DNA of 64,000 bases from Noviherbaspirillum pedocola. Lineage in GTDB: Bacteria; Pseudomonadota; Gammaproteobacteria; Burkholderiales; Burkholderiaceae_D. Positions 32,276 through 43,504 of this stretch are shown here, one piece after another. The notes under the pieces were generated by a model. That model saw nothing but the letters and a program-made list of their open reading frames with translations, had not been told where the DNA came from and did no database searches. Made by a program: the position numbers and the translations under genes. The stretch is from positions 62,001 to 126,000 of the forward strand of contig NZ_JAEPBG010000002.1 in NCBI RefSeq assembly GCF_016632335.1. The letters are read 5' to 3'. Position 1 is the stretch's first letter; every line of letters starts with the position of its first letter.

Positions 32276-32281
32276 CATAAT
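32276..32281 (+). promoter_or_regulatory. Candidate -10 element of leuCDB
   Basis: CATAAT, 53 bases before the leuC ATG; the -35 is unclear. Confidence 0.3.
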
Positions 32282-32334
32282 CTACGGCTTCTTTTCGTTG
32301 AACCCCTCCGCGCTGCGCGCGCCCCTACCGGATC

Positions 32335-33735
32335 ATGGCAAAGACCCTCTACGACAAACTCTGGGATGCCCACGTCGTTGACACCAGCGACGACGGCACC
32401 ACGCTCCTCTACATCGATCGCCACCTGCTGCATGAAGTCACCAGCCCGCAGGCGTTCGAGGGTCTGAAACTGGCCGGTCGCGATCCCTGGCGCCGTTCCG
32501 CCAACCTGATGGTGGCGGACCACAATGTGCCGACCGCGAACCGCGCCAATGGCATCGACGACCCGATTTCCCGGCTCCAGGTGGAAACCCTGGACGAGAA
32601 CGCCAAGACCTTCAACCTCACCTATTTCAGCATGCGCGACAAGCGCCAGGGCATCGTCCACGTGATCGGCCCCGAGCAGGGCGCGACGCTGCCGGGCATG
32701 ACCGTGGTCTGCGGCGACTCGCATACCTCGACCCACGGCGCCTTCGGCTGCCTGGCGCACGGCATCGGCACTTCCGAGGTTGAGCATGTGCTGGCCACGC
32801 AGACGCTGCTGCAGAAGAAATCGAAGGCGATGCTGGTGCAGGTCGACGGCGCGTTGCCGGCCGGCGTGACCGCGAAGGATATCGTGCTCGCCGTGATCGG
32901 CAAGATCGGCACCGCGGGCGGCACCGGCTATGCGATCGAATTCGCCGGCTCGACCATCCGCGGCCTGTCGATGGAAGGCCGCATGACCATCTGCAACATG
33001 GCCATCGAAGCCGGCGCACGCGCCGGCATGATCGGCGTCGACGATGTGACCATCAACTATGTGAAGGGCCGCCCGTTCGCGCCGGTCGGTCCGCACTGGG
33101 ACCGTGCCGTCGAATACTGGCGCACGTTGCATTCGGATCCGGGCGCGAAGTTCGACCTGGTCGTCACGCTCAATGCCGCCGAGATCAAGCCGCAGGTGAC
33201 CTGGGGCACGTCGCCGGAGATGGTGGTGCCGGTCGACGCCCGCATTCCGGATCCGGACAAGGAAAAGGATCCGGTGCGCCGCGATGCGATGGAAAAGGCG
33301 CTGGCCTACATGGGCCTGGAGCCGAACACCGCGATGCAGGACATCCGCATCGACAAGGTCTTCATCGGCTCCTGCACCAATTCCCGTATCGAGGACCTGC
33401 GCGCCGCCGCAGCGGTCGTGCGCGGCAAGCAGCGCGCTTCGAATGTGAAGGTGGCGATGGTGGTGCCGGGTTCTGGCCTGGTGAAGGAGCAGGCCGAACG
33501 CGAAGGCCTGGACCGTATCTTCCGCGATGCCGGTTTCGAATGGCGCGAGCCGGGCTGCTCGATGTGCCTGGCGATGAATGCCGACCGGCTGGAGCCGGGC
33601 GAGCGCTGCGCATCGACCTCGAACCGCAACTTCGAGGGCCGGCAGGGCGCTGGCGGACGTACCCATCTGGTCAGCCCGGCAATGGCGGCTGCCGCGGGCA
33701 TTGCCGGCCATTTCGTCGACGTGCGTGCCCTCTGA
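32335..33735 (+). CDS. leuC: 3-isopropylmalate dehydratase large subunit
   Basis: Fe-S subunit of isopropylmalate isomerase in leucine synthesis. The 4Fe-4S cysteines are in GSCTNSR and [10 protein letters not shown]. The aconitase-type active-site residues lie in [20 protein letters not shown] and [10 protein letters not shown]. The length (466 aa) is standard. It leads the leuC-leuD-leuB-asd operon, with a 16-base gap to leuD. Confidence 0.98.
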   Translation: MAKTLYDKLWDAHVVDTSDDGTTLLYIDRHLLHEVTSPQAFEGLKLAGRDPWRRSANLMVADHNVPTANRANGIDDPISRLQVETLDENAKTFNLTYFSMRDKRQGIVHVIGPEQGATLPGMTVVCGDSHTSTHGAFGCLAHGIGTSEVEHVLATQTLLQKKSKAMLVQVDGALPAGVTAKDIVLAVIGKIGTAGGTGYAIEFAGSTIRGLSMEGRMTICNMAIEAGARAGMIGVDDVTINYVKGRPFAPVGPHWDRAVEYWRTLHSDPGAKFDLVVTLNAAEIKPQVTWGTSPEMVVPVDARIPDPDKEKDPVRRDAMEKALAYMGLEPNTAMQDIRIDKVFIGSCTNSRIEDLRAAAAVVRGKQRASNVKVAMVVPGSGLVKEQAEREGLDRIFRDAGFEWREPGCSMCLAMNADRLEPGERCASTSNRNFEGRQGAGGRTHLVSPAMAAAAGIAGHFVDVRAL

Positions 33736-33751
33736 TTCGGAAGCTGAAACC

Positions 33752-34399
33752 ATGGATAAATTTACCCTGCTCGACGGCGTCGTCGCTCCGCTGGACCGGG
33801 CCAATGTCGACACCGATGCGATCATCCCGAAGCAATTCCTGAAGTCGATCAAGCGTAGCGGCTTCGGCCCGAACCTGTTCGACGAATGGCGCTATCTCGA
33901 CCATGGCGAACCGGGTATGGACAATTCGAACCGTCCGCTGAACCCGAACTTCGTGCTGAACGAGCCGCGCTACCATGGCGCGACCATCCTTCTGGCGCGC
34001 AAGAACTTCGGCTGCGGTTCCTCCCGTGAGCATGCGCCCTGGGCACTGCAGCAGTACGGTTTCCGCGCCATCATCGCGCCTAGCTTCGCCGACATCTTCT
34101 TCAACAACTGCTTCAAGAACGGCCTGCTGCCCATCGTGCTGACCGAAGCGCAGATCGACCGTCTGTTTGACGAAGTCAAAGCGTTTCCAGGCTTCCGCCT
34201 GGTCGTGGACCTGGAGCGCCAGGTCGTGACCACGCCGAACGGCAGCGAAGCCTATCCGTTCGAAGTCGATGCCTTCCGCAAGTACTGCCTGCTGAACGGT
34301 CTGGACGATATCGGCCTGACGCTGCAGAAATCCGACGCGATCCGCGCTTTTGAAGAACGCCATCTGCGCGAGCAGCCCTGGCTGGCCAATACCATCTGA
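33752..34399 (+). CDS. leuD: 3-isopropylmalate dehydratase small subunit
   Basis: Swivel-domain partner of LeuC, 215 aa. [14 protein letters not shown] near the N-terminus and the substrate-specificity motif [13 protein letters not shown] mark LeuD. The ATG at 33752 gives the family N-terminus [16 protein letters not shown]; an upstream in-frame extension would run into leuC and has no family match. Confidence 0.98.
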   Translation: MDKFTLLDGVVAPLDRANVDTDAIIPKQFLKSIKRSGFGPNLFDEWRYLDHGEPGMDNSNRPLNPNFVLNEPRYHGATILLARKNFGCGSSREHAPWALQQYGFRAIIAPSFADIFFNNCFKNGLLPIVLTEAQIDRLFDEVKAFPGFRLVVDLERQVVTTPNGSEAYPFEVDAFRKYCLLNGLDDIGLTLQKSDAIRAFEERHLREQPWLANTI

Positions 34400-34418
34400 C
34401 CGAAACCGAAAGACAAGA

Positions 34419-35492
34419 ATGAAAATCGCAATCCTGCCGGGCGACGGCATCGGCCCGGAGATCGTCGACCAGGCGATCAAGGTGCTCAACGCACTGGATG
34501 AAAAATTCGAGATGGAAAGCGCGCCGGTTGGCGGCGCGGGCTATGAAGCGCACGGTCATCCGCTGCCGGAAGGCACGCTGAAACTGGCCAAGGAAGCCGA
34601 TGCGGTGCTGTTCGGCGCGGTCGGCGACTGGAAATACGACACGCTCGATCGGCCGCTGCGCCCGGAGCAGGCGATTCTCGGCCTGCGCAAGAACCTGCAG
34701 CTGTTTGCGAATCTGCGTCCGGCGATCCTGTATCCGGAACTGGCCGGCGCCTCGACGCTGAAGCCGGAAGTCGTGTCCGGCCTGGACATCCTGATCATCC
34801 GTGAACTCACCGGCGATATTTACTTCGGCCAGCCGCGCGGCGTGCGCGCCGCACCGGACGGCCCGTTCCAGGGCGCGCGCGAAGGCTTCGACACGATGCG
34901 CTATTCCGAGCCGGAAATCCGCCGCATCGCGCATGTCGCCTTCCAGACCGCGCGCAAGCGCGGCAAGCGCCTGACCAGCGTCGACAAGGCCAATGTGCTG
35001 GAAACCTTCCAGTTCTGGAAGGACATCGTCACCGACGTGCACAAGGAATACCAGGACGTCGCGCTCGAGCATATGTACGTCGACAACGCGGCGATGCAGC
35101 TGGTGCGCGCGCCGAAGAAGTTCGACGTCATCGTCACAGGCAACATGTTCGGCGACATCCTGTCTGACGCCGCCGCGATGCTGACCGGCTCGATCGGCAT
35201 GCTGCCGTCGGCCTCGCTGGATGCGAACAACAAAGGGCTGTATGAGCCGTCGCACGGCTCGGCGCCAGACATCGCCGGCAAGGGCGTGGCCAATCCGCTG
35301 GCCACCATTTTGTCGGCCGCGATGATGCTGCGCTACTCGCTGAATCGCGCCGAACAGGCCGACCGTATCGAAAACGCCGTCAAGAAAGTGCTCGCTTCCG
35401 GCCTGCGCACTCCTGACATTCATGAAGAAGGCACGCAGCGCGTAGGCACCACGGAGATGGGCGACGCGGTGGTGCGCGCGCTGGCTTCCTGA
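34419..35492 (+). CDS. leuB: 3-isopropylmalate dehydrogenase
   Basis: NAD-dependent oxidative decarboxylase, third step of leucine synthesis. The N-terminus [15 protein letters not shown] and the family signature [19 protein letters not shown] (metal-binding Asp residues) are present, as is the NAD site [14 protein letters not shown]. The length of 357 aa is normal. It starts 19 bases after leuD. Confidence 0.98.
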   Translation: MKIAILPGDGIGPEIVDQAIKVLNALDEKFEMESAPVGGAGYEAHGHPLPEGTLKLAKEADAVLFGAVGDWKYDTLDRPLRPEQAILGLRKNLQLFANLRPAILYPELAGASTLKPEVVSGLDILIIRELTGDIYFGQPRGVRAAPDGPFQGAREGFDTMRYSEPEIRRIAHVAFQTARKRGKRLTSVDKANVLETFQFWKDIVTDVHKEYQDVALEHMYVDNAAMQLVRAPKKFDVIVTGNMFGDILSDAAAMLTGSIGMLPSASLDANNKGLYEPSHGSAPDIAGKGVANPLATILSAAMMLRYSLNRAEQADRIENAVKKVLASGLRTPDIHEEGTQRVGTTEMGDAVVRALAS

Positions 35493-35527
35493 GAAGTCGG
35501 CTTGTTTAGTTGAACTGGGAAAACAAA

Positions 35528-36664
35528 ATGAAACTCGTGGGATTGGTAGGCTGGCGTGGCATGGTGGGTTCGGTGCTGATGCAGCGCATGCAGCAGGAAG
35601 GCGATTTCGCCGAGATCGAACCGGTGTTTTTCTCGACCTCGAACGCGGGCGGCAAGGCCCCGGCGATGGCCAAGAATGAGAGCACGCTGAAAGATGCGAA
35701 CGACATTGAGGCACTGAAGCGCTGCGACATCATCCTGACCTGCCAGGGCGGCGATTACACCAGCGAGATCTTTCCGAAGCTGCGCGCGGCCGGCTGGAAC
35801 GGCTACTGGATCGACGCGGCCTCGACGCTGCGCATGAAGGATGACGCCATCATCGTGCTCGATCCGGTCAACCTGGACGTGATCAAGAATGCGCTGTCGC
35901 GCGGCGTGAAGAATTACATCGGCGGCAACTGCACCGTGTCCTGCATGCTGATGGGCCTGGGCGGGCTGTTCCAGCACGACCTGGTGGACTGGCTGACCTC
36001 GATGACCTACCAGGCCGCATCCGGCGGCGGCGCGCAGCACATGCGCGAGCTGCTGACCCAGTTCGGTTCGATCAACGCGGAAGTCAAGTCGCTGCTCGAC
36101 GATCCGGCGTCGGCCATCCTCGAAATCGACCGCAAGGTGCTGGCCAAGCAGCACAGCTTCAGCGAAGAGGAAACGAAGCAGTTCGGCGTGCCACTGGCCG
36201 GCAACCTGATTCCCTGGATCGACAAGGACCTCGGCAATGGCCAATCGCGCGAAGAGTGGAAGGGCGGCGCCGAGACCAACAAGATTCTCGGTCGCGGTGA
36301 AGGCTTTGGCGTGAGCGCCAAGCCGGCGATCGCGGTGGACGGCCTGTGCGTGCGCATCGGCGCCATGCGCTGCCATTCCCAGGCGCTGACCATCAAGCTG
36401 AGGAAGGATGTGCCGCTGGACGAAATCAACGACATCCTGGCCAGCAACAACCAATGGGCCAAGGTCGTGCCGAACACCCGTGAAGCATCGATGAAGGATT
36501 TGACGCCGGCCGCGGTCACCGGCAGCCTGACGATCCCGGTCGGCCGCCTGCGCAAGATGCAGATGGGTGGCGAGTATCTATCGGCATTCACCGTCGGCGA
36601 CCAGTTGTTGTGGGGCGCCGCCGAACCGCTGCGCCGCATGCTGCGCATCGTGCTCGATGCTTGA
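35528..36664 (+). CDS. asd: Aspartate-semialdehyde dehydrogenase
   Basis: Reduces aspartyl phosphate to the semialdehyde, the branch point to Lys/DAP, Met and Thr. The NADP loop [13 protein letters not shown] and the nucleophilic cysteine in [12 protein letters not shown] define the gammaproteobacterial-type enzyme of ~370 aa (here 378). The ATG at 35528 gives the family N-terminus. It is 35 bases after leuB, matching the conserved leuCDB-asd order. Confidence 0.97.
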   Translation: MKLVGLVGWRGMVGSVLMQRMQQEGDFAEIEPVFFSTSNAGGKAPAMAKNESTLKDANDIEALKRCDIILTCQGGDYTSEIFPKLRAAGWNGYWIDAASTLRMKDDAIIVLDPVNLDVIKNALSRGVKNYIGGNCTVSCMLMGLGGLFQHDLVDWLTSMTYQAASGGGAQHMRELLTQFGSINAEVKSLLDDPASAILEIDRKVLAKQHSFSEEETKQFGVPLAGNLIPWIDKDLGNGQSREEWKGGAETNKILGRGEGFGVSAKPAIAVDGLCVRIGAMRCHSQALTIKLRKDVPLDEINDILASNNQWAKVVPNTREASMKDLTPAAVTGSLTIPVGRLRKMQMGGEYLSAFTVGDQLLWGAAEPLRRMLRIVLDA

Positions 36665-36689
36665 CACGCAGCAACTCAGGTCGTAGATT

Positions 36690-36751
36690 ACGTTGCACTG
36701 ATGCAACGTCAGCCCGCCATGATTTCCCGTCTATCGGAAGCTTGGCGGGCT
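36690..36751 (+). terminator. Two adjacent hairpins after asd
   Basis: The first stem is 36690-36697/36702-36709 (8 bp, CTGA loop). The second is 36711-36719/36743-36751 (9 bp, long loop). Neither has a good T-run. They probably end or slow the leu-asd transcript before fimV. Confidence 0.5.
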
Positions 36752-36874
36752 TGTCACATCCGGGCCCGCCGCTCTTGCTTGCGAGCGTCAGCTTCGTGAT
36801 GTTAAGGTGAAATTCTCTGTCCAAATGTGAACCGCGCGTTCATGCCTTCCGAAAAGCGCGTCGGAACGCCAACC

Positions 36875-39709
36875 ATGCCGATGAAAAAGACCGTGAAAGC
36901 CCATAAGAATCCGCGTTCCCCCGCCTGGAAAGTCCTCGGCGCCGCCGCGGTATCCGCCGCGATCCTGACACAGGCGCATGCCGTCGGACTGGGTCAACTC
37001 AATGTTCTTTCCGCGCTCGGACAGCCGCTGCAGGCCGAAATCGAGCTGACATCGATCAGCCGCGACGAGGCAGGTTCACTGGCAGTGAAGCTCGCGTCTC
37101 CGGAAGCATTTCGGCAAGCCAATATCGAATACAACCCGGCGCTGCAAAACCTGCGGTTCTCCATCGATCAGCGCGGCAGTCGCGCCGTCGTTAAGGTCAC
37201 CTCCAGCCAGGCAATCAATGAGCCTTTCGTCGATCTGCTGATTGAAGTCAGCAGCCGCGACAGCCGCCTGGTGCGCGAGTATGTCGTGCTGCTCGATCCG
37301 GTCGGCAGCCGCCGTATCCAGTCCGCGGAATCGACGCCTGCGCCGTCGGCCACGACGCCGGCCCAGAACGGGGCGCAGCGGCAAAACCGTTCGGCCTCGT
37401 CGCCGGCTCCGGCTCCGGCCCAGGCTGCTTCAGCGCCGGCCGGGCAGGGCGGCGACAGCTACACCGTCAAGCGCGGCGATACCCTGGCCACCATTGCCGG
37501 GCAGTTCCGTCGCGAAGGCGTGTCGCTGGACCAAATGCTGGTGGCGATGCAGCGCGCCAATCCGGACGCCTTCCTCGGCAACAACATGAACCGGCTGCGC
37601 AGCGGCCAGATCCTGAGCGTGCCTTCGTCCGAATCTGCCCGCGGTGTCGACAATGCCGAAGCGCGTCGCATCGTCGTGGCGCAATCGGCCGATTTCAATG
37701 CCTATCGCAACCGCCTCGCGGGCCAGGTCGCCGCCGACGCTGGCGCCAAGGGCGGCGAAAACGGTCAGCTGGCTTCCGGCCGCATCGGCGCGCGCGTGGA
37801 AGAGCAACAGAATCCGAATGGCGAAGCACGCGACCGCCTGCAGGTGACCCGTTCCGGCGCCGCACCGTCCGCGGCCGAAACCGAGGACCGCATTGCCAAG
37901 GACAAGGCACTCGCGGAAGCGAATTCCCGCGTTGCCGAACTTGAAAAAACCGTCAACGAGTTGCAAAAGCTGCTTGAAATTCGCAACCGTGACCTGGCGG
38001 CCCGGCAAAACAACGCAGCGGGTGCCGCTGCATCGGCTGCTCCGGCCGCATCAACGGCGTCCTCCGCATCTCCTGCTCCGGCGGCCCCGGCCGCAACTTC
38101 GGCAAACACTGCCGCAGCCGCCGGCGCCGCAGCCTCCGCTGCTCCCGCGGCAACGCCAACGCCGCCAGCCTCCAGCGAAGCGGCCCCGGCTGCGTCCGCG
38201 GAGAAGCCGGCTCCTGCCGAGAAGCCCGCGCCTGCCGAAGTGAAACCCAAGCCGGTCGCCAAGCCAGCACCGACGCCAACACCCGCGCCCGAGCCGAGTG
38301 TGATGGACAGCCTCGCCGGCAATCCAACCGCTCTTGGCGGCGGCGCGCTGATTCTCGCGCTGTTGGCCGGTCTCGGTATAAGCCGGTCGCGCGCGGCGAA
38401 AAAGAAAAAGTTGGCGCTGGCTGCTGCCGAAGCCAAGCAGGAGCGTCAGAATTCCACGCTCAAGGCGAATTCGCTGTTCGGCGCCCCGGGCGCACAGAGC
38501 GTTGACACCAGCAACAGCGTGTTCAATTCGCATTTCTCTCCGTCCGCCAGTCAGCTTGATACGAATGAAGTCGATCCGGTGGCGGAAGCCGATGTCTACA
38601 TCGCTTACGGCCGTGATGCGCAGGCCGAAGAAATCCTGAAGGAAGCGCTGCGCAACCAGCCGGACCGCACCGCGGTGCGTGTCAAGCTGCTCGAGATCTA
38701 TGCGAACCGCAAGGATCTGCGCGCCTTCGAAAGCATCGCCACCGAGCTGCATGCGATGACGAACGGGCAGGGCGAGGACTGGCAGCAGGCGGCCACGCTC
38801 GGCGCCGGGCTCGATCCGACCAACCCCTTGTATGCGTCCGGCAGGCCGGCGCAAGACGAGGCCGCGGCAAGTGGCCTGGCAGGCGCCGCGATTGCAGGAG
38901 CGGCGCTGGCTGCAGCGGCCACGGAAGCAAAGAAGCCGGAAGACGATGAATTCAACCTGGATGCGCTGTTGAATACGACGCAGGGCCCGATCGAGCCGGA
39001 AGCCCTGGAGCCGCCGCCGGCACAGGAGACGTCCGACCCGACAGACCTTGCGTTGCCTCCATCCTCTGAATTGCCTGAAGTCCCTGAAACGCCGGTGAAC
39101 GACGCTGCCGATGCGCCGACGACCGATGCTGCGAACGATGTGCCAGCGCATCACGCCGAGGAAGACCAAGCTCAGCAAGCGTCCGAAAAATCTGAACAGG
39201 ATGGCGAAAACCTGCTCGACTTCGATTTCGACCTCAGCAGCTTTGGCAAGACGCCGCCCGAGGTGCCCGAGTCGGTGGCTGCCGAGGCTGACGAGAACCT
39301 GATGGACTTTGATCTCGGCGAGTCAAAGGGAACCGAGAACGAAACCGGGTCGCAGGAGCAGCCGAAAGCCGAAGACGAAGCTGACGCCGATTTCCCGTCG
39401 CTCGATGCGAACCCACCGCCGCCCGCCGCGCCGCAGCCGGAAGGCCTCGGCCCGGGCGATTTCGATCTGTCCGACATCAGTCTGGACCTGGATCCGGCCA
39501 CCGCCAACGGCGCCTCGCTCGACGATGTGCCGGAACTGGGTTCCAGCTACCCGAACGCCGCTGAAATGGCGACCAAGCTCGATCTGGCTTCCGCCTATCA
39601 GGAGATCGGTGACCGCGAAGGTGCCCGTGAATTGCTGGAGGAAGTCATCAAGGGCGGTACTGCCGACCAGAGCGAGAAGGCCAAGGCCATGCTGGAAAAG
39701 CTGACCTGA
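36875..39709 (+). CDS. fimV: FimV-type pilus assembly/polarity protein
   Basis: Large inner-membrane protein that organises type IV pili, type II secretion or polar landmarks. From the N-terminus: signal peptide (VLGAAAVSAAILTQAHA), FimV N-terminal domain starting LGQLNVLSALGQPLQAEIEL, periplasmic LysM (YTVKRGDTLATIAGQFR), a coiled coil, an Ala/Pro-rich linker, a transmembrane segment (GGGALILALLAGLGI), an acidic cytoplasmic part with TPR-like VYIAYGRDAQAEEILKEAL, and the conserved C-terminal cap KLDLASAYQEIGDREGAREL. The start is uncertain: GTG 36827, ATG 36842 and ATG 36875 are in frame. A terminator follows. Confidence 0.92.
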   Translation: MPMKKTVKAHKNPRSPAWKVLGAAAVSAAILTQAHAVGLGQLNVLSALGQPLQAEIELTSISRDEAGSLAVKLASPEAFRQANIEYNPALQNLRFSIDQRGSRAVVKVTSSQAINEPFVDLLIEVSSRDSRLVREYVVLLDPVGSRRIQSAESTPAPSATTPAQNGAQRQNRSASSPAPAPAQAASAPAGQGGDSYTVKRGDTLATIAGQFRREGVSLDQMLVAMQRANPDAFLGNNMNRLRSGQILSVPSSESARGVDNAEARRIVVAQSADFNAYRNRLAGQVAADAGAKGGENGQLASGRIGARVEEQQNPNGEARDRLQVTRSGAAPSAAETEDRIAKDKALAEANSRVAELEKTVNELQKLLEIRNRDLAARQNNAAGAAASAAPAASTASSASPAPAAPAATSANTAAAAGAAASAAPAATPTPPASSEAAPAASAEKPAPAEKPAPAEVKPKPVAKPAPTPTPAPEPSVMDSLAGNPTALGGGALILALLAGLGISRSRAAKKKKLALAAAEAKQERQNSTLKANSLFGAPGAQSVDTSNSVFNSHFSPSASQLDTNEVDPVAEADVYIAYGRDAQAEEILKEALRNQPDRTAVRVKLLEIYANRKDLRAFESIATELHAMTNGQGEDWQQAATLGAGLDPTNPLYASGRPAQDEAAASGLAGAAIAGAALAAAATEAKKPEDDEFNLDALLNTTQGPIEPEALEPPPAQETSDPTDLALPPSSELPEVPETPVNDAADAPTTDAANDVPAHHAEEDQAQQASEKSEQDGENLLDFDFDLSSFGKTPPEVPESVAAEADENLMDFDLGESKGTENETGSQEQPKAEDEADADFPSLDANPPPPAAPQPEGLGPGDFDLSDISLDLDPATANGASLDDVPELGSSYPNAAEMATKLDLASAYQEIGDREGARELLEEVIKGGTADQSEKAKAMLEKLT

Positions 39710-39729
39710 GCCGGACAGCGCATTCTTGA

Positions 39730-39761
39730 ACGGGCGGCGGCTGTCGCCCGTTTTCTTTTTT
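39730..39761 (+). terminator. Rho-independent terminator after fimV
   Basis: A 7-bp GC-rich stem (39730-39736/39745-39751) followed by a long T-rich tract to 39761. Confidence 0.88.
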
Positions 39762-39782
39762 ATCAGGACAAAGGCAAACGGT

Positions 39783-40583
39783 TTGAAACGCATCGCGATC
39801 GGCATTCAATATGACGGCGCCTCCTGGCAGGGCTGGCAGACGCAGCCGCACGGCAATACGGTGCAGGACCGCCTGCAGGCGGCGTTGCGTGAATTCGGCC
39901 AGCGCGACATCCTCGTCCACTGCGCCGGCCGCACCGATGCCGGCGTGCATGCGCTTGAACAGGTTGCGCATTTCGATACCGATCTGGAGCGGCCGATGCA
40001 GTCCTGGGTGCGCGGCGTCAATACCTACCTGCCGCCATCGATTGCGATCAGTTGGGCGCATCCGGTCGGTACGGCTGCCGAAGACGGTTTCCATGCCCGC
40101 TTCTCGGCAGTGGCGCGCACTTACCATTACTACCTGTACAACAACCCGGTGCGTTCGCCGCTGTTGCGCGGCCGCGCCGGCTGGGTGTTCCGGCAGCTGG
40201 ATACAGAGGCGATGCACCGCGCCGCGCAGCACCTGATCGGCGACCATGATTTCTCCGCCTTCCGTGCCGCCGAATGCCAGGCTCTGTCACCGGTGCGCAC
40301 GATGGAAGCGATACGCATCACGCGCAGCGGCGATCTGCTCCGGGTGTCGCTGACCGCGAACGCTTTTCTGCATCACATGGTGCGCAACATCGTTGGCTCG
40401 CTGGTGTATGTCGGCACTGGCAACCGACCGGAATCCTGGATCGCCGAATTGCTGGCCGGACGCGACCGCAGGCAGGCGGCGCCGACCTTCATGCCGGACG
40501 GCCTGTATCTGGCAAAAATCGAATACGACCCGATATGGAATCTCCCGCAGCCGGCGATCGCCACGCCGATTCCTTTCTCCTGA
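39783..40583 (+). CDS. truA: tRNA pseudouridine(38-40) synthase TruA
   Basis: Makes pseudouridines 38-40 in the tRNA anticodon arm. The catalytic Asp is in GRTDAGVHALEQVAHFDTD. The N-terminus KRIAIGIQYDGASWQGWQ and the later FLHHMVRNIVGSLVYVG are typical. The TTG at 39783 was chosen because it follows the fimV terminator and AAAGG and gives 266 aa, the family length. An upstream TTG would read through the terminator. Confidence 0.96.
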   Translation: MKRIAIGIQYDGASWQGWQTQPHGNTVQDRLQAALREFGQRDILVHCAGRTDAGVHALEQVAHFDTDLERPMQSWVRGVNTYLPPSIAISWAHPVGTAAEDGFHARFSAVARTYHYYLYNNPVRSPLLRGRAGWVFRQLDTEAMHRAAQHLIGDHDFSAFRAAECQALSPVRTMEAIRITRSGDLLRVSLTANAFLHHMVRNIVGSLVYVGTGNRPESWIAELLAGRDRRQAAPTFMPDGLYLAKIEYDPIWNLPQPAIATPIPFS

Positions 40584-40593
40584 GCATGCCGTC

Positions 40594-41256
40594 ATGAATC
40601 AACGCACACGAATCAAGCTTTGCGGACTGTCGCAGCCGCAGGACGTTACCGACGCGGTTGCCGCGGGCGCGGATGCGATCGGCCTGGTGTTCTATCCGCC
40701 GAGCCCGCGCAGCGTCCCACCGCAGCGGGCGGCCGAGCTGATGCGCGGCCTGTCGCCTTTCGTTGCGGCAGTCGGCCTGTTCGTCAACCCGAGTATCGAC
40801 GAGGTAAAGGCTGCAGTTGACGCGGCCAACCTGTCGCTGCTGCAATTCCATGGCGACGAAACGCCCGAGCAATGCCACGCGCTTGCGAGTGCGGTGGGCC
40901 GGCCGTTTTTGAAGGCTTTCCGGGTGCGCCCGGATACCGCACCCGATGATTTGCTAGAATACGACCGCATTTGCCGCGCCCACGGCCCGCTGTATTCGGC
41001 GCTACTGCTGGATACCTGGGTCGACGCCTACGGCGGCGGCGGAAAGGTTTTCGATTGGTCTCTCATCCCAGAAGAACTCGCGCCTCGGGTCGTTTTGAGT
41101 GGTGGCTTGAGCGCGCAAAACGTCACTGAGGCGGTGCGTCGCATCCGCCCGTACGCGGTCGATGTCAGCAGCGGCATCGAACGCGCAAAGGGCGTCAAGG
41201 ACGGCGCAATGATGCGCGCTTTTGTCGACGCGGTGCGCCGCGGCGACGGCTTCTGA
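40594..41256 (+). CDS. trpF: Phosphoribosylanthranilate isomerase
   Basis: Third step of tryptophan synthesis, a TIM barrel of 220 aa. The N-terminal catalytic Cys lies in [30 protein letters not shown] and [14 protein letters not shown] hold the phosphate-binding elements, and the catalytic Asp is in [23 protein letters not shown] ends the barrel. It is separate from trpC, as usual in this order. It is 10 bases after truA. Confidence 0.98.
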   Translation: MNQRTRIKLCGLSQPQDVTDAVAAGADAIGLVFYPPSPRSVPPQRAAELMRGLSPFVAAVGLFVNPSIDEVKAAVDAANLSLLQFHGDETPEQCHALASAVGRPFLKAFRVRPDTAPDDLLEYDRICRAHGPLYSALLLDTWVDAYGGGGKVFDWSLIPEELAPRVVLSGGLSAQNVTEAVRRIRPYAVDVSSGIERAKGVKDGAMMRAFVDAVRRGDGF

Positions 41257-41276
41257 ACCCGAAAGCAAGGAATCCC

Positions 41277-42506
41277 ATGACTATCCAGACCACCCCGGCC
41301 AGCGGCGCGGGTCAATACAATCTGCCCGATGCGCGCGGTCACTTCGGCCCCTACGGCGGCAGCTTCGTGTCGGAAACCCTGACCCATGCATTGAACGAGT
41401 TGCGCGCAGCCTATGCGCATTATCAGAACGACCCGGAATTCATGGCCGAATTCCACTATGAGCTCAAGCATTTCGTCGGCCGTCCGAGCCCGGTCTACCA
41501 TGCCAAGCGCTGGTCCGAGATGCTCGGCGGCGCGCAGATCTACTTCAAGCGCGAAGACCTGAACCACACTGGCGCGCACAAGATCAACAACGTCATTGGC
41601 CAGGCACTCCTGGCCAAGCGCATGGGCAAGCCGCGCGTGATCGCCGAAACCGGCGCTGGCCAGCATGGCGTGGCGACCGCGACCATCGCCGCCCGCTTCG
41701 GCATGGAGTGCGTGGTCTACATGGGCAGCGAGGATACCCGCCGCCAGGTGCAGAACCTGTACCGCATGGAGCTGCTCGGCGCGAAAGTGGTGCCGGTGGA
41801 ATCCGGCTCCAAGACCCTGAAGGATGCGCTCAACGAAGCCATGCGCGACTGGGTCACCAACGTCGAAAACACCTTCTACATCATCGGCACCGTCGCCGGC
41901 CCGCACCCGTATCCGATGATGGTGCGCGACTTCCAGTCCGTGATCGGTGAAGAGTGCCTGGTGCAAATGCCGGAAATGGTCGGCCGCCAGCCGGATTACG
42001 TGCTCGCCTGCATCGGCGGTGGCTCGAATGCGATGGGCATCTTCCATCCGTACATCACGCATGAAGAAGTGCAGCTGATCGGCGTGGAAGCCGCCGGCAA
42101 TGGCATCGAGACCGGCAAACATTCGGCATCGCTTCTGGCCGGCACGCCGGGCGTGCTGCATGGCAACCGCACCTATCTGCTGCAGGACGAGAATGGCCAG
42201 ATCATCGAGACGCATTCGGTCTCGGCCGGCCTCGATTACCCGGGTGTGGGCCCGGAGCATGCGTGGCTGAAGGACATCGGTCGGGCGCAGTATGTATCGA
42301 TCACCGACGACGAGGCGATTGCGGCATTCCATGACAGCTGCCGCATCGAGGGCATCATCCCGGCGCTGGAATCCAGCCACGCGCTGGCCTATGCGGCCAA
42401 GCTGGCGCCGACGCTGCCGAAGGACAAGGTCATCCTGGTGAACCTGTCCGGCCGCGGTGACAAGGATATGCACACCGTCGCCGAACGCACCCGCCGCGCG
42501 TTGTAA
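41277..42506 (+). CDS. trpB: Tryptophan synthase beta chain
   Basis: PLP enzyme that joins indole and serine. The Schiff-base lysine is in HTGAHKINN, the PLP phosphate loop is in [12 protein letters not shown], and [12 protein letters not shown] begins the conserved core. The length is 409 aa. It forms the alpha2-beta2 complex with TrpA encoded 61 bases downstream. Confidence 0.98.
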   Translation: MTIQTTPASGAGQYNLPDARGHFGPYGGSFVSETLTHALNELRAAYAHYQNDPEFMAEFHYELKHFVGRPSPVYHAKRWSEMLGGAQIYFKREDLNHTGAHKINNVIGQALLAKRMGKPRVIAETGAGQHGVATATIAARFGMECVVYMGSEDTRRQVQNLYRMELLGAKVVPVESGSKTLKDALNEAMRDWVTNVENTFYIIGTVAGPHPYPMMVRDFQSVIGEECLVQMPEMVGRQPDYVLACIGGGSNAMGIFHPYITHEEVQLIGVEAAGNGIETGKHSASLLAGTPGVLHGNRTYLLQDENGQIIETHSVSAGLDYPGVGPEHAWLKDIGRAQYVSITDDEAIAAFHDSCRIEGIIPALESSHALAYAAKLAPTLPKDKVILVNLSGRGDKDMHTVAERTRRAL

Positions 42507-42528
42507 TACCAACCCCTTCTTATCCAAC

Positions 42529-42551
42529 GCCGCCGGCAGGACGCCGGCGGC
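42529..42551 (+). other. GC-rich intercistronic hairpin between trpB and trpA
   Basis: A 9-bp perfect stem (42529-42537/42543-42551) with AGGAC loop and no T-run. It probably stabilises or modulates the trpB-trpA mRNA rather than terminating it. Confidence 0.5.
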
Positions 42552-42567
42552 ATGACAAGAGACAGCC

Positions 42568-43377
42568 ATGTCCCGTATTCAGTCCCGTTTTGAAACCTTG
42601 GCGCAACAGAAGCGCAAGGCGCTGATCGCCTTCGTCACTGCCGGCGATCCCGCGCCCGAACTGACCGTGCCGCTGATGCATGCGCTGGTGGCCGGCGGTG
42701 TCGACATCATCGAACTCGGTGTGCCGTTTTCCGATCCGATGGCCGAAGGCCCGGTCATTCAACGCGCCAGCGAACGCGCGCTAGCCCAGGGCATCGGCAC
42801 CCGCCACGTGCTCGACTTCGTGCGCCAGTTCCGCCTTACTGATACCGAAACCCCAATCGTGCTGATGGGCTATGCGAATCCGATCGAGCGCATGGGGCAG
42901 GCGGCCTTTGTCGCGGCGGCGCGCGAGGTCGGCGTCGACGGCACCATCGTGGTCGACTATCCGCCCGAAGAATGCGAGGAATTCGCGCAACTGATGCACG
43001 AGGCCGGCATGGATACCATCTTCCTGCTCGCGCCGACGTCGACGCCGGAACGCATCCGGCAGGTGGCGAAGGTCGGCGCCGGCTTCTGCTACTACGTGTC
43101 GCTCAAGGGCGTCACCGGCGCCGGGCATATCGATATCGAGGATGTCAGCCGCCGCATCGCCGCGATCCGCGAGCATGTGAAGCTGCCGGTCGGCGTGGGC
43201 TTTGGCATCCGCGATGCGCAAACCGCGCAAGCGGTCGCCTCGGTCGCCGACGGCGTGGTCATCGGCAGCCGCATCATCCAGGAAATGGAAGGCGCACCGC
43301 GCGAGGAAGCCATCGCCGTCGCGCACACCTTCGTGTCCAGCATTCGACAGGCGCTGGACAGCAAGTTCCAAGCGTAA
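42568..43377 (+). CDS. trpA: Tryptophan synthase alpha chain
   Basis: Cleaves indole-3-glycerol phosphate and passes indole to TrpB. The catalytic Glu lies in [19 protein letters not shown] and the catalytic Asp in [10 protein letters not shown]. The phosphate loop [13 protein letters not shown] is present. The length of 269 aa is normal. Confidence 0.98.
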   Translation: MSRIQSRFETLAQQKRKALIAFVTAGDPAPELTVPLMHALVAGGVDIIELGVPFSDPMAEGPVIQRASERALAQGIGTRHVLDFVRQFRLTDTETPIVLMGYANPIERMGQAAFVAAAREVGVDGTIVVDYPPEECEEFAQLMHEAGMDTIFLLAPTSTPERIRQVAKVGAGFCYYVSLKGVTGAGHIDIEDVSRRIAAIREHVKLPVGVGFGIRDAQTAQAVASVADGVVIGSRIIQEMEGAPREEAIAVAHTFVSSIRQALDSKFQA

Positions 43378-43504
43378 GCATGTCAAGCCGGTGTAACATG
43401 GCGCCTGTCGTCCGCGGCCCACGGCCGCGTTCCCGCAGCGCCGCGCGTTGCACCGCATTCCCGTGCCACCGTAAGCACAACCAAAAACAGGAAAAACAAT
43501 CGCC

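Noticed and set aside
33736-33751. Entericidin-type small gene between leuC and leuD
   Set aside because: Found in some relatives, but the gap here is 16 bases.
32083-33852. 589-codon minus-strand open frame
   Set aside because: Shadow of leuC; no family features.
38051-39178. 375-codon Arg/Gly/Cys-rich minus-strand frame
   Set aside because: Antisense of the Ala/Pro-rich part of fimV; compositional artefact.
42507-42567. DNA methyltransferase gene between trpB and trpA
   Set aside because: Some Burkholderia carry one here; this window has only a 61-base gap with a hairpin.
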